Shown: positions 41,063-52,675, counted from the first letter of the stretch. The stretch: 64,000 nucleotides of DNA from Berghia stephanieae (GCA_034508935.3 CM067450.1:3155251-3219250); one strand, 5' to 3'. Notes: a model not told the origin generated them from the sequence alone. Made by a program: numbers and translations.

Positions 41063-42152
41063 GTTGAGTTATTTCAGTGTTTTTTATGACAAAAATTCAA
41101 TGGATACACAGCAAAGTTAAACTCCTGTCCAGATAAAATTCTAGCTTGACATGAGAACCACTGATTGTATTGTGACCAGGAAAAACGCCTGTAATCATCA
41201 GACTTGGGTTCTATGTCATGAGGACTAGCTACCATGTACCCAGTGGACAGCAACTACAGTCCACTCCAGATAATAGCAATGCAACACCTTGAGGCCAGGG
41301 AAAATGTTGCGATTAACCGAAGTTGAGTTTTTTGTCCACTATTGCAACAATTCCCTCTGAGTTTCCTCAGGCTTAGGATTGTGCATGGCTTCATTCAAAA
41401 TGTTTTTGGGGATTTTTTGTTGTTTTTTGCTTTTCTTTCTTCTTTAGTTTTTATTTTTATTTTTTTGCCTTTTTTTTTTTTTTTTTTTTGCTTTTTATGG
41501 ATGTAAATTCCATCATTTTCCTTTGTGTTTGACATCACTCGATTCCCTACGAAGGCATCAAGAGTCGTCTGTTTTCTTGTTGAGGCCAGATATAAACCTG
41601 TTGCTCAATAGATTCCAATGATGAAAGCAAATCTGTTACAAGAGGTCACAGTAGCTACTCCAAACCAATTTTTCGTATCATAGATACAGACAATCTGTGA
41701 TTTGTTATGGAAAGTAGCCACAATTCTAAGACGTTTGACACCAAAATCAACCTGCTAGGTCAATTAGTTCAAAAGTTATGCAACATTGAATATTGTCGTA
41801 TTTTGGTCGAATGTCAAATTGGTCTAAACCCCATTTTCGGACGTCGCTGACATCTTCGATTATTACCCAAATCAAGTCAAATCGCTTGATCTAACACTAC
41901 ACAACACAGACACAAAGCCCAATTTTTTTCAAGACTGCGACTTTATTAAAAGTTTACAAAATATTGGATTAAAAATGGAAAAAAATCAATTTTGAGCGTT
42001 TTCGAAAAAGTGCCAAAAAATGCTGAAATAACCAATTTTCAAAAATTCATAAAAATTTCAAATAAAGTAAAACATACAGAAATGATACATCAAATTAAAG
42101 CTCAAAATGAGTGCTATCAAATAAAATAAAAACGAGCATCATAACTTAACAT

Positions 42153-42498
42153 TTTTTTTTTTTTTTTTGTTTGTTTGTTGTTTTAGGTCTCTTCCAACAC
42201 AATTGAGGTTATATGAGAGACCGCTGAAACAAAAAAACAAGCAATCTAACAAAAATAGTACAAATGTAAATCAAAATCATAACCTAAAGATATCATAAGC
42301 CAAATTATAAATAACCAAGAACAAACAGGCAGAAGATTTACAGAAAAAAAAATATCCCCTGTCAAAAATACAATCACAAACCAAAGAAGCAGGATAGGCT
42401 AGTAAAGAGAAGAAGAAACGACATCACTATCGGATCGTACACCCATGCGAACATCATAGGTATATGATTCAAGGGTGATGCTCCCATCCAACCACCCG
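42153..42498 (-). mobile_element. retroposon family F with 13-bp target duplication
   Basis: CATAACTTAACAT flanks both sides (42140-42152 and 42499-42511). Antisense, with a T-rich 3' tail at the left. It sits in the 3' flank of the element 1 gene. Confidence 0.92.
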
Positions 42499-42516
42499 CA
42501 TAACTTAACATCTTTT

Positions 42517-42636
42517 TTTCAAATTTTTTTTTATCACCATCAACTTTGAATAGATTTTTAAACATGAAGATAACTTAACATCTTCATGTTTAAAAATCTA
42601 TTCAAAAGTTGATGGTGATAAAAAATTTGAAAAAAT
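42517..42636. repeat. near-perfect snap-back palindrome
   Basis: About 55-bp arms (ATCACCATCAACTTTGAATA at the left, CAAAAGTTGATGGTGAT at the right) around an 8-bp loop AACTTAAC at 42572-42579. The loop repeats part of the adjacent target-duplication sequence, so the left arm looks like an inverted copy of the right made by template switching. Confidence 0.88.
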
Positions 42637-42889
42637 AAGGAATTTCAAAAATTCACAAAAAATAAAAAAATTACACCTACAGACACCAGAAACCAATCTT
42701 TTTAAATATTGTCATCAGTACAACAAAATAGGAACATCAAAAGGTGCTGTATGGTAAAAAATAAATTTTTAAATAGGAACAAATATACCAGTCTGGAATT
42801 ACTTCACATAATATATTAAGATTAGAATCAATGAACACTGACATATGAAAATAATAAAATGCTGAAGGCACATGACAATGAAAGCAATC

Positions 42890-45800
42890 TTAAACTATGT
42901 TCAAATCAAAAACATGTTTTAAATCAGCAACAAGTTGATCAAAACCTACTCCAACTTTCAAAGTCTTACGTCCTAGAACAAACTTATGAAATCTAACTTC
43001 ATTTTTAATACATTCCAAAATATACTTTTGTGATTTACATTCAGATTTAAGTCTATCAAGAAGCTGGTCAAGCTCTAAAGAAGAATTACAAGGACCATTG
43101 TGTTGCTTTACTTTTTCAGTATAAACAGATCTTTGATGAATGACATTAATCTCCTTTACAATTTTTTTCTGTTGATTGGCGACAAATATTTCCTTTTGAT
43201 GGTTTCTCATTTTTCTCTCTAAATCTAAATTTTCCTTCCTTAACTGAACTCCTCTCTTTCGAGCCATTTTTAACAACTTGTCTGCCTGATTAAAAGTCTT
43301 TTTCCTAAGATAATCATACGTTTTATTTCTTCTGCTACTGAGAATGACAGTCCTATTGTGAAGAGTAGCATTACGACGTCTATTAACATCAAAATCAAAA
43401 TCCCCAAAAAAACTTTCCCCAATCAAATTAGTTAACGGACAATGACGTATTTCTTCTTGAGCACTAACATCCATATCAAAAAAACAACCACCATCTAAAA
43501 ATTCTCCAAGCTGTCTACGAGTGACAATAAAGGCTTCTGCACTAATGGATTTCAACATTTTAAGCAAACATTCTCTATTGGCAATGGTAGATAAAAATTC
43601 ATGTACAGAAAAAAACATAGGAGAGGAAATATCAAATTCATTGTCAAAAACAGTAACATAAGATAATTCTAAAAGTTCACATGGATCCGTGGACCATCTC
43701 AAAAAAGCATCATGTAGCAATTTTACATAAACATGAAACTGAAAATACTTGACAGAACTATTGACCAATTTCCAATATGGACCAGTAACTTTCAGATAAA
43801 AAAGAGCAAAACTACAAACATAACTCATTAACATTATATCTTGGACATCAGCAGAAACAGACTCAATTTTCAAATTAGGATTATCATGTAAAATGCCTGA
43901 GGTAAAAAACAATTTCATACGTGCATAATGATGGATAACAGCAGCTGCAGTTTCAAAATGACAATTAAAACGGTTACTTTTAAAACAAGGAAAATATGAT
44001 TTTTCACAAAAGGTGGTCCATTGTACTCTACAACCATTTTTTTGATCACCGTTGGGACCAAGAATAGTGGCACAAGTCCTTAAAACTCTAAAAGTAGCAG
44101 ATTCTTTATTTTCTGCAAAGTTAGAATATTTCCCCCCTTCCTTATCCCTACCAAGAGGACCATTAGCTTTTACATAATCATTTTCAGTGGCGACAGTCGC
44201 CTTTTCAAACCCACTAACAAGACCTAACAGATAATGAGCATTACAATGTAGAAAATGAATTTGAACCCTTTTCCCCAATTCACTACTAACATGTTCAGAA
44301 AACAATTTCCCATAAGCTTGCATACAACTAGCTCTATCAGTCATGAAACTGGTCAATTTACTAAAGAGATTATGCAACAATGATTTAGTATCAATACCAA
44401 CAAACTTAGAATAAGAATCAGAAATTTGATGTAAAACATTTAAAGACAGATCTAATAATGTAGACGCATTTTCAGTTGCAACTGGTGCATAACCCAGATA
44501 AAAAGTGTCACCATTACTCAACGATACCTGATGGCCAACAATTTTTTTGTGATCACGACTAGTACCATCACTATGTAATGTAATATTATCGCTATTTAAA
44601 ATTCCTTCCATAACTTGGACCTGAGAAATGGCAAACCCTTCATCAATCATATTCAATACAGACTGGGCACATGGCAATTTATCAACAAAAACATAATGGA
44701 ACAAATTACAACTTACAATCTCAATGGCTTTCTTAACATTAGCAGCAGAAACACCTACTTCACATACAAGGCCTATCACAGTTTTACGTACATCATCACT
44801 ATAGACATTATTAACATTTCCTTTCGTAGTAACATCAAAATCACGTTTATTATTCTCAAGTTTAGACTTCAAATCTAAAATTTCAGTTTTAGAGGATGCA
44901 AGAGATGATTGCAATTGTCGTTCTTTAGCTTTACGTTTTAATAAATTATTTTCTAGGTTCTCAATTTCTTCAATATGGTCTTTACATTTATTTCGGTTAA
45001 GTGATCTGATTTTATTCCGAAGAGCAGTACAGTCTGACGTGATTTTATAAGTTCTGAAGATTGTTTAGTGAATTTAGTGTTATTTGAATTTGTTTTAAAA
45101 ATTTCATCTTTCAGATGCTTTATGTCCATTTGAAGTGTGGAAATCAAATCAGTTAAGGAGTTAACTTTATCTTTTAAAATAGAACAATTAGTACAAGGAC
45201 TTTTTTTGATTGGTGTTGAAGAAACGTCAGGACGTTTTTCAATTGTAACAACAGGGACAATAAAAGGACTATCTAAAAAAGCATCAATATTGCTTTTGAC
45301 ATTTAAACGTAATAATTTCTTATAATTACTAAGTACTTTATCCACTTGATGCATAATTCGACCAGAAGGTTGTGTAGACAAGAAGACGCCAATCCACTGT
45401 TGAAAAATGCGTTTGGTGGTACTGGTGGAAGTCATCGCTTTGTGCAATTCAATGAGCAAACGATGTGTGAACGTATCCTGGTTCTTCACATAGACGTTGG
45501 GATTTAAAAATGTCCTCCTGTCGATGCCGATCTCTGTCAAATAAGGGGAGAGTTCAAGCAAATCAATCGTCTCAGATAGATAATCCGATACGGAGGAACC
45601 AAGTGTAGAACAGTGGGTGTAAGTGGCCTCCATAAGCTGGCGAAGACGGAGATGACTGACCAGGTGCTTTATTGCCTGTAGATGGGGCATGATCTTAAAG
45701 AACACTTCTTCAACCTGAAAGCAAGCATGAAAGAAATAATATTAATTAATAATAAAAACACCAAAAAATAACAAACATATTAGCTTCTGTACTGTTAGTA

Positions 45801-46947
45801 CATGTTTTCCCAGGACCTTAGAGTAGCTGACAGGCAAAACACATAACATTTAGGACCCCACTCGTAGACAGTCAAGTGCATTTACATTTTTTAATGACAC
45901 GGATAAATGTACCACAACCAGGGAACATCTGAATTTTAGTCTGGTAGGATAGGAAAAGTGTGATGAATGCCTTTTCCGAGAACACAACGTTGAGATGACA
46001 CTTTCAGCCACCACAGCTCAAAGAAAAGAAAAAATAGACAAATAAAATAAAATGTACCTCTCTCCATGGCCGTTGTCCTTCTTCCATAAGATAATAGATC
46101 TGTAGAAGCAACATCCTACTGACAAAAGTGATGACAGGGAGATTGGGACGCCTTCCCTTTCCAACAGCTAAAAAGACGGCCCTGAATGCTTCATAGTTGT
46201 CATCCACTGAAAATCAAATTTGATAAAAGAAGACTTCAAATTCAAACTGAATATCCAAAGTGTATTATATCAACAGATACAAATATTAGGAAACAGGTAA
46301 GGTATAGTGTAAGGGGATTTAAATTATAGCTTGGCTATGAACTGAAACAGTGCAAGAGTAAGAAGACCACTGCTACTTCTACTCGTAAACTGACTATTGG
46401 AAGCTTGACACTACACATCAGCTTTATCTACTAGATATGAAGGCATGAAAATACAGTACAGAATAGGCCTACCGATATTATAATTCCTAAATCATAACAC
46501 AGCTGTATGTTATTAGAACCCTGGTGGCATTTGGTAATCAAATCAACAGTAACTACGAACGCCATGCTCTAATTTCTGGCTGGGACAAAAATGCAAACAC
46601 GCCGCCATTTTGAATTTTAGCATTTTGCCTAACAACCCAAACATTGCACAAAACGAACAAATATGAACAAAAAATCAATTTTAAGTTTATATTGTAATTC
46701 ATGAACACAATAAACATAACTTGTCTGAATAATTTACATAAATGCCAGAATAGATGAAGACTAAGGAAAAATTAGATTAGTTCGTGAAAACTGCCTTGTC
46801 ACTCGCAGTCTATCAACGACCTTCAGAGGATCGCACCCAATCATGAAATAATGATAAACTAACTTATTTTCACACAAATAACAACACAAAGCTTATCTAA
46901 AGTAAAGGTTATTCATCAAACTTACCAATTATATCCTTCAAGTCCAT
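42890..46947 (-). CDS. transposase-like protein of element 1 (3 exons, about 1000 residues)
   Basis: Exons on the minus strand: 46947-46926 (MDLKDII), 46206-46058 (VDDNYEAFRAVFLAVGKGRR to QRPWRE), 45714-42890 (VEEVFFKIMPHL onward). Phases chain at 1 and 0. Order: helical N-terminus, CTNC pair, long coiled coil, a YSDDVRKTVIGLVCEVGVS segment, HSDGTSRDHKKIVGHQ (about 44550), SFMTDRASCMQAY (about 44330), HFLHCNAHYLLGL (about 44240) and NLIGESFFGDFDFD (about 43400). A Lys/Arg-rich coiled C-terminus follows. D, D, CxxH and E in this order fit a hAT-like RNase H core; this is inference. One frame change in the coiled coil falls at a four-A run (45043-45046). No other break was seen. Confidence 0.8.
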
Positions 46948-47943
46948 TTTTGAACTCGAAATGTTGGAATTTACATGAAATAAAGTTGTCGCTGTGGCTG
47001 CCGGTTGACGTCTCTCTTCGGCTGAGATCGTGTGGCGGATTTCGATTTTGGAGTCTTCGGTTAATCAAAAACTGGCATCGCGCCAATCGACGGATACGAC
47101 TCAAATTTTAACACAAAATATAAAATTGGACGATCTTTCGATTGATACAACTTTAAAGGCAAAATATTGAAAATTTTTCACATTTTTCATCAAATTTATT
47201 TTTGAAAATTATATTTTTAGAGGTTAACCCCCTCAAACATAAACGAAAGTTTCACCAAACGAAAGATCTTTCTTTCGCCGTTAATTTGGTACCACTTTTG
47301 AATATGTGCGACAATTGGCGCAGAAGCAATCGCGTGAAAAGAGCCAAAGGTGTATAATTTGGCTACCAAAATACGATCAATTACGATTAAAGGTGTGTGA
47401 ATGTGAATCGATTTTACCTATACTTCCATTTACTCAATCATATTAAATTTGATATGCTCAGAAAGAAGAAGAATAGCGCTTTAATACTAAGCAAGAGATA
47501 CGTTTCTAGCTCAACTGTGAAGAAAATGTTGGCAATTATAAAATGCTAATATTTTGAGAAAAAAATCCCCGCTAACGGCAAAATCGGGAGGTTTGGAGTA
47601 GCTAGTCACAGTCACAAATGACCGCACAAGCCCATAAGGCAAAGCCCCACCCTCTTTTGTCTCTAATAAAGTGGTGACCAACTTCTGTAGAATTTAGACC
47701 CCGCCCACTCTCAATAATTCAACCTGTTGCGATTAACCAGTGACTTTTATGTAGAATTAATGCTGTTTCTTGGGAGATATTGCGATTAACCAAAAGTTGC
47801 AATTATCCGGAGTGGACCGTATTTGTGTACAAAACTTCATAATATTTAGGTTTCCTTTGATCTATCTACACCAAGCACAATTCCTCCACTCCATGATTCA
47901 GCATTTCCTCGGTTCATAGTCAATTGACCTTACCTTGTACTCA

Positions 47944-48470
47944 CTGGGTGGGGTTCCTGACCTCCCATAGTGGGAAGGGAGGTACTTACGGTGTCTTCTA
48001 TCCCCTTATATCTGTTTTCCAACATGCCTTCTGTCTTTGTCTTGGAATGAGATTACTTGGTTTTGTCCTGGCCAGATACCCTAGCTGGGAGGGAAACAGT
48101 CAGATGCATAGTTAGTTTTGGGAGATGATATTTTTTCCCTTGTAAATCATCTCGCTGTTATGTATTATTATATTTATTATTTTGAATGTATAATGTAAGC
48201 ATTTGAGTGTATTCCTCTTTGTTGGATTTTGTGCTTGTGTCCGGATGAGACAAATGTGATCTCAAACTAAGTACATTGGTGGGAGACTCTTGGAATCTAC
48301 ATCTGATCCCTATTTGTTCCCAGTTCCCCTTTCTCTTACTTTTTCTTGGATGCTTTAATTGTAATTCTAGAACTTTTTACTATCCCATTTTCTGCCTTTT
48401 TACTGGAGCTGATATGACCTAAATGTGTTGCAAGCGCCGTAAAACCTTTAAAAACAAGCAACAACAAGGT
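47944..48470 (+). mobile_element. retroposon family A, sense partner of a tail-to-tail pair
   Basis: CTGGGTGGGGTTCCTGACCT to CGCCGTAAAACCTTTAAAAA. A 12-bp A/C-rich spacer separates it from the antisense copy that follows. Confidence 0.88.
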
Positions 48471-48476
48471 GCTTGC

Positions 48477-49206
48477 AACACAATTAGGTCATATCAGTGC
48501 CAGTAAAAAGGAAGGAAATTGGATTGTAAAAAGTTCCAGAATTACAATTAAAGTTAAAGCATCAAAGAAAAGGTAAGACAAAGGAGAATTGAGAATTGGT
48601 TCAAATAGGAAACAGATGTAGATTCCAAGAGCACACTATCAAAGTACCGTCAACTGGGGCTACTTAGGCCATTCGGGGTAACTTAGGCCACTTACTGAAA
48701 ACAAGATTGCTTATCTTAAAAGATAAATTACATGTAGCTTTCATCTTTTAAATAATTAGAACCCAATAGATTCAATAAGCACTCATGAATTTAACACTTT
48801 AAAAAGCAACCTTTTTTTATTCTACTAAGTGGCCTAAGTAACTCCGGATGGCCTAAGTAACCCGGTTGATGGTACTTAGTTTGAGATCACCTAAGTCTCA
48901 TCCAGACACAAGCACAGGTCCCCACTAAGGGGATTACACTCAAATGTTTACAAATCATATGTAAACAAAACATAATATTTATAGTGCATAACAGAGAGAT
49001 GATTTACAAGGAAAAAAATATCATCTCCCTAAATTAACCATACATTTGACCGTTTCCCTCTCAGGGTATCCAGCCAGGGCCAGGACAAAACTAAGTAATC
49101 TCATTCCAAGACAAAGACAGAAAGCATGTTGGAAAACAGATATAGGTGGATAGAAGACACAGTAAGTGCCTCCCTGCCCACTATGGGAGGTCAGGAACCC
49201 CACCCA
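48477..49206 (-). mobile_element. retroposon family A, antisense partner, split by a MITE
   Basis: Starts with the inverted 3' end (GTGCTTGCAACACAATTAGG) and ends GGAGGTCAGGAACCCCACC. The MITE at 48647-48872 interrupts AAAGTACTTAG. Confidence 0.88.
48647..48872. mobile_element. TA-flanked MITE with about 48-bp TIRs
   Basis: Ends CCGTCAACTGGGGCTACTTA and the inverse of CCATCAACCGGGTTACTTAG. TA at 48645-48646 and 48873-48874. Each arm holds two TACTTAGGCCA-type repeats. Removing it restores the retroposon phrase AAAGTACTTAG. A mariner-type MITE is likely. Confidence 0.88.
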
Positions 49207-49565
49207 GGATTTACAATGAAAAAAAATATCATCTCTCAAAACTATAACTATACATTCGACTGTTTTCCTCCCAGCCAAGGTCTCCGGCCTGAGTCAGGAC
49301 AAAACTAAGTAATCTCATTCCAAAACAAAGACAGAAAGCAATTGGAAAACAGATAAGAGGGGTTAGAAGACACTACGAGTACCTCCCTGCCCACTATGGG
49401 AGGTCGGGAACCCCCACCCAGACAACCCATATCAATATAAAGCAAAGACAACACAGTGCGTAACAGAGAGATGATTTACAAGACAAAAAATATCATCTCC
49501 CAAAACGCGGACTATACATTTTGACTGTTTCCTTCCAAGCCAGGATATCCGAGGAAAAATCGGGT
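49207..49565 (-). mobile_element. retroposon family A fragments in direct tandem
   Basis: Two 5'-end pieces (to GGGAGGTCGGGAACCCC near 49410, then 49455-49560), each starting inside the A/T-rich middle of the family. They probably arose by local duplication. Confidence 0.7.
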
Positions 49566-50398
49566 ATTATTCCAGCCTCTCATTGGAAAACCCTATCATC
49601 ACTATCATTTCTCAGTAAATGAGTAATCAGTGAATAATGCTTTGGACGCGTTGAAAAAAAATGTTAAATTCTACATTTGCAGAATATTTTCACACATTTT
49701 ATTGTGAAATTAGGTGGTTTTTTTGTTTGTTTGTTGCTTTAGGTCTCTTCCAACACAATTGAGGTTATATGAGAGACCGCTGAAACAAAAAAACAAGCAA
49801 TCTAACAAAAATAGTACAAATGTAAATCAAAATCATAACCTAAAGTTATCATAAGCGAAATTATAAATAACCAAGAACAAACAGGCAGAAGATTTACAGA
49901 AAAAAAAATATCCCCTGTCAAAAATACAATCACAAACCAAAGAAGCAGGATAGGCTAGTAAAGAGAAGAAGAAACGACATCACTATCGGATCGTATACCC
50001 ATGCGAACATCATAGGTATATGATTCAAGGGTGATGCTCCCATCCAACCACCCGCGAAATTATGTGTAAAAGACAGCTGATTGGCGATTATTATTTTTGG
50101 TGCGCATGAATACAAATCCAACGTTTTTAGTTTTGGGTCAAATTGTCATTCAAGCAGAAAAAAGATACAAATTATGGTGAATAGAAGTACTAATACCATA
50201 CCATTTGGTTACAAAATATCTAATACTAATAATCTTACTTGGAGGGGTGGAATAAATGTATTCTTTCATTTCTTTGTATTTGTATTTATTAAACTCATTA
50301 TATTTTTATCGTGCAATAACACATACTCGCAAGCTCGTAGTGTTCTTGGGCACGATAAAATAACTTGATTAATATAATACAAAGAGATGAAAGAAACC
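49566..50398 (+). repeat. dispersed repeat E, copy 2, split by a family F retroposon
   Basis: Matches 9597-10036 on both sides of the insert at 49717-50055. The 3' hairpin is clearer here: TTTTATCGTGC near 50307 and GCACGATAAAA near 50351 are exact inverses. Confidence 0.8.
49717..50055 (-). mobile_element. retroposon family F
   Basis: GAAATTAGGTG (49706-49716) and GAAATTATGTG (50056-50066) flank it, with one mismatch. Nearly identical to 42153-42498. Confidence 0.88.
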
Positions 50399-50399
50399 G

Positions 50400-51400
50400 T
50401 ATAAGTATAATGTCATTCTGAGACAAAGACAGAAAGCAAGTTGGAAAGCAGATATAGGAGGATAGAGGTAGAAGATCAGTAACGTTTGTTTTTAAGGGTT
50501 TTACGGCACTTGCAACACATTAAGGTCATATCAGCGCCAGTAAAAAGGAAGAAAATGGAATAGTAAAAAGTTCAAGAATTACAGTTAAAGCACCCAAGAA
50601 AAGGTAAGGCAAAGGGGAATTGGTTCCAAGATCATACTATCAAAGTACTTAGTTTGAGATCACCTAATAGTTTCATCCATACACAAGCACAGGTCCCCAC
50701 TAAGAGGAATACACTCAAATGTTTTACAAATCATATATAATATAACGAAAACATAATACAATGCATAACAGAGAGATGATTTACACGGAAAAAAATATCG
50801 TCTCCCAAAACTAACTATACATTTGACTGTTTCCCTCTCAGCCAGGGCATCTGGCCAGGACAAAACCAAGTAATCTCATTCCAAGACAAAGACAGAAAGC
50901 ACATTAGAAACCAGATATAGGGGAATAGAAGACACAGTAGGTGCCTCCCTGCCCACTATGGGAGGTCAGGAACCCCACCCAGGAAGACCAGTAAGTGCCT
51001 CCCTGCCCAGAGAAAACAGTATAATAATGGGGAAATGGTTCCAATAAGGAATAGATGTAAATTCCCAGAGTTTACTACAACTACAAATGTGCATACAAGT
51101 TTAAGATAAACTAAAAATCTCACATATGACAAGTACACGTTCCCATAGAGAGGAATACACTCAAATTGTAAACAACAGAGATATGATTTACAAGGGGATA
51201 AAAATATCTCCCACTGTAACTATACATTTGACTGTTTCCCTCCAAGTCAAGGACTCCAGCCAGGGAAAGGACAAAACCAAATAATCTTCTCACTTCAAGA
51301 CAAAAACAGAAAGCAACTCAGAAAACGGACATAAGAGTAAGAGGATAGAAGACACAGCAAGTGAACTTTTGCCCACCATGAGAAATCAAAAAACCCAACC
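50400..51400 (-). mobile_element. cluster of antisense retroposon A copies
   Basis: A short fragment (50405-50470), a nearly complete copy (50490-50990, interrupted tail GTTTTACGGCACTTGCAAC) and a diverged copy (51000-51395). No gene lies between them. Confidence 0.8.
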
Positions 51401-51404
51401 CAAA

Positions 51405-52410
51405 ATCCTTGGGTTGCTCTTGTCTATTTCTCTTTCCAAGACAGACCCTGAAGAAAAAAAAAATTCTTAAAAAAGAGATTTTATTCTTTTATATTTTATC
51501 AATGTTTATTGTTTGTTTTGTTTTTAAGGGTTTTACGGCGCTTGCAACACATTTAGGTTAATCAGCGCCAGTAAAAAGGAAGAAAATGGGAAAGTAAAAA
51601 GTTATAGAATTACAATTAAAGCACCCAAGAAAAAGTAAGACAAAGGGGAACTGGGAACAAATAGGGATCAGATGTAGATTCCAAGAGCATACCACCAATG
51701 TACTTAGTCTGAGATCACCTATAAGTCTCATCCGGACACAAGCACAAAATCCAACAAAGAGGAATACACTCAAATGCTTACATTATACATTAAAAATAAA
51801 TATAATACATAACAGAGAGATGATTTACAAGGAAAAAAATATCATCTCCCAAAACAATAACTATGCATTTGACTGTTTCCCTCCCAGCCAGGACTCCGAC
51901 CAGGGCCAGGAAAAAAAACCAAGTAATCTCATTCCAAGACAAAGACAGAAAGCATGTTGGAAAATAGATATCTGGGGATAGAAGACACAGTATGTACCTC
52001 CCTGCCCGCTATGGGAGGTCAGGATCCCCACCCAGTCAATGTTTATTGATCAAGGTGTCACTTCACGAATGTATTCATTATTCTGTCTGTTGTTACACAA
52101 TGACAATGGTGACATTCATGTAAATAAACGATATGTACACAAGAATGACAGTGTCTATCAACACAGTTTTATCACTTCCATTTCATCATCACATTCCATT
52201 CATTCCAATCACAAATCTTTACTTTAACAATAACAACAACAACAAAAGGTCACATAGAACAATGATAATTCAACACGGGCAGTTGGAGTTAAACATACTA
52301 TCAGTCACATCCCGTCTTCCATACAAACAGGTCTGGGATTTTGATATTTAAAAAAATTGTAAAATAAAATATAAACCGATCACCCAGACGTTTAATTAAA
52401 GAGATATAAA
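51405..52410 (-). repeat. inverted duplication, right arm
   Basis: Reverse-complement counterpart of 39330-40110, interrupted by a retroposon A at 51512-52035. Confidence 0.85.
51512..52035 (-). mobile_element. retroposon family A, full-length reference copy with target duplication
   Basis: TCAATGTTTATTG flanks both sides (51499-51511 and 52036-52048). This fixes the family at about 524 bp, with 5' end CTGGGTGGGGATCC and 3' end CCGTAAAACCCTTAAAAACA plus a simple tail. No tRNA-like head or clear A/B boxes. Confidence 0.93.
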
Positions 52411-52429
52411 AGTAGTCCCTAGTCCTTCA

Positions 52430-52675
52430 GAGCCATTCGGCCCAAGCATGGAGCCAGAGTTTATCCCATTACTATAGTGTGAAACGGACAATAGCAATTG
52501 GTTGCTATCCTTTGGATAGGACACTAGTCTATGTCAAAGTAGTTTCCGCCAAATCTAACAGACCCGGCTACCCATTCACTGCTGGGTGAACAGGAGGGTC
52601 CGATACAAATCTCGACTGCACCCAGGATCCATCTCGGTCCCTTTGTGTGTGAGCTGTCGGCTATCGGAGCCCCAA
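52430..52675 (-). mobile_element. SINE family C
   Basis: Antisense, tail first (AGAGCCATTCGGCCC) and head at GAGCTGTCGGCTATCGGAGC, which is damaged. Confidence 0.75.

Larger units (their letters stand above)
41652..47604 (-). mobile_element. autonomous transposon of an unassigned hAT-like family, element 1 (6 kb)
   Basis: The ends are TAGCTACTCCAAACC at 41652 and its inverse at 47590-47604. GTCACAG flanks both (41645-41651 and 47605-47611); an 8-bp GTCACAGT match holds if the first T is shared. One spliced transposase-like gene fills it on the minus strand. A family F retroposon (42153-42498) and a palindrome (42517-42636) are later changes. The right end shares TAG(C/G)TACT(C/T) with the element starting at 61580. 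Superfamily not assigned: the duplication length and protein motifs point toward hAT, but the protein is not a standard hAT transposase. Confidence 0.8.
41257..47819. mobile_element. TA-flanked pogo/Tigger-like non-autonomous element, split by a nested transposon
   Basis: The left end CAGTCCACTCCAGATAATAG is mirrored by the right end, whose reverse complement is CGGTCCACTCCGGATAATTG. TA lies just outside both (41255-41256 and 47820-47821). TTGCGATTAACC repeats occur near both ends. CAG termini with TA duplication are typical of pogo/Tigger-type elements. Without the inner transposon only about 600 bp remain, with no transposase. Confidence 0.75.

Noticed and set aside
42890-46947. Element 1 gene as an ordinary host gene
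   Set aside because: It lies within a unit bounded by inverted ends and a target duplication, and has transposase-like motifs. Domestication is not excluded.
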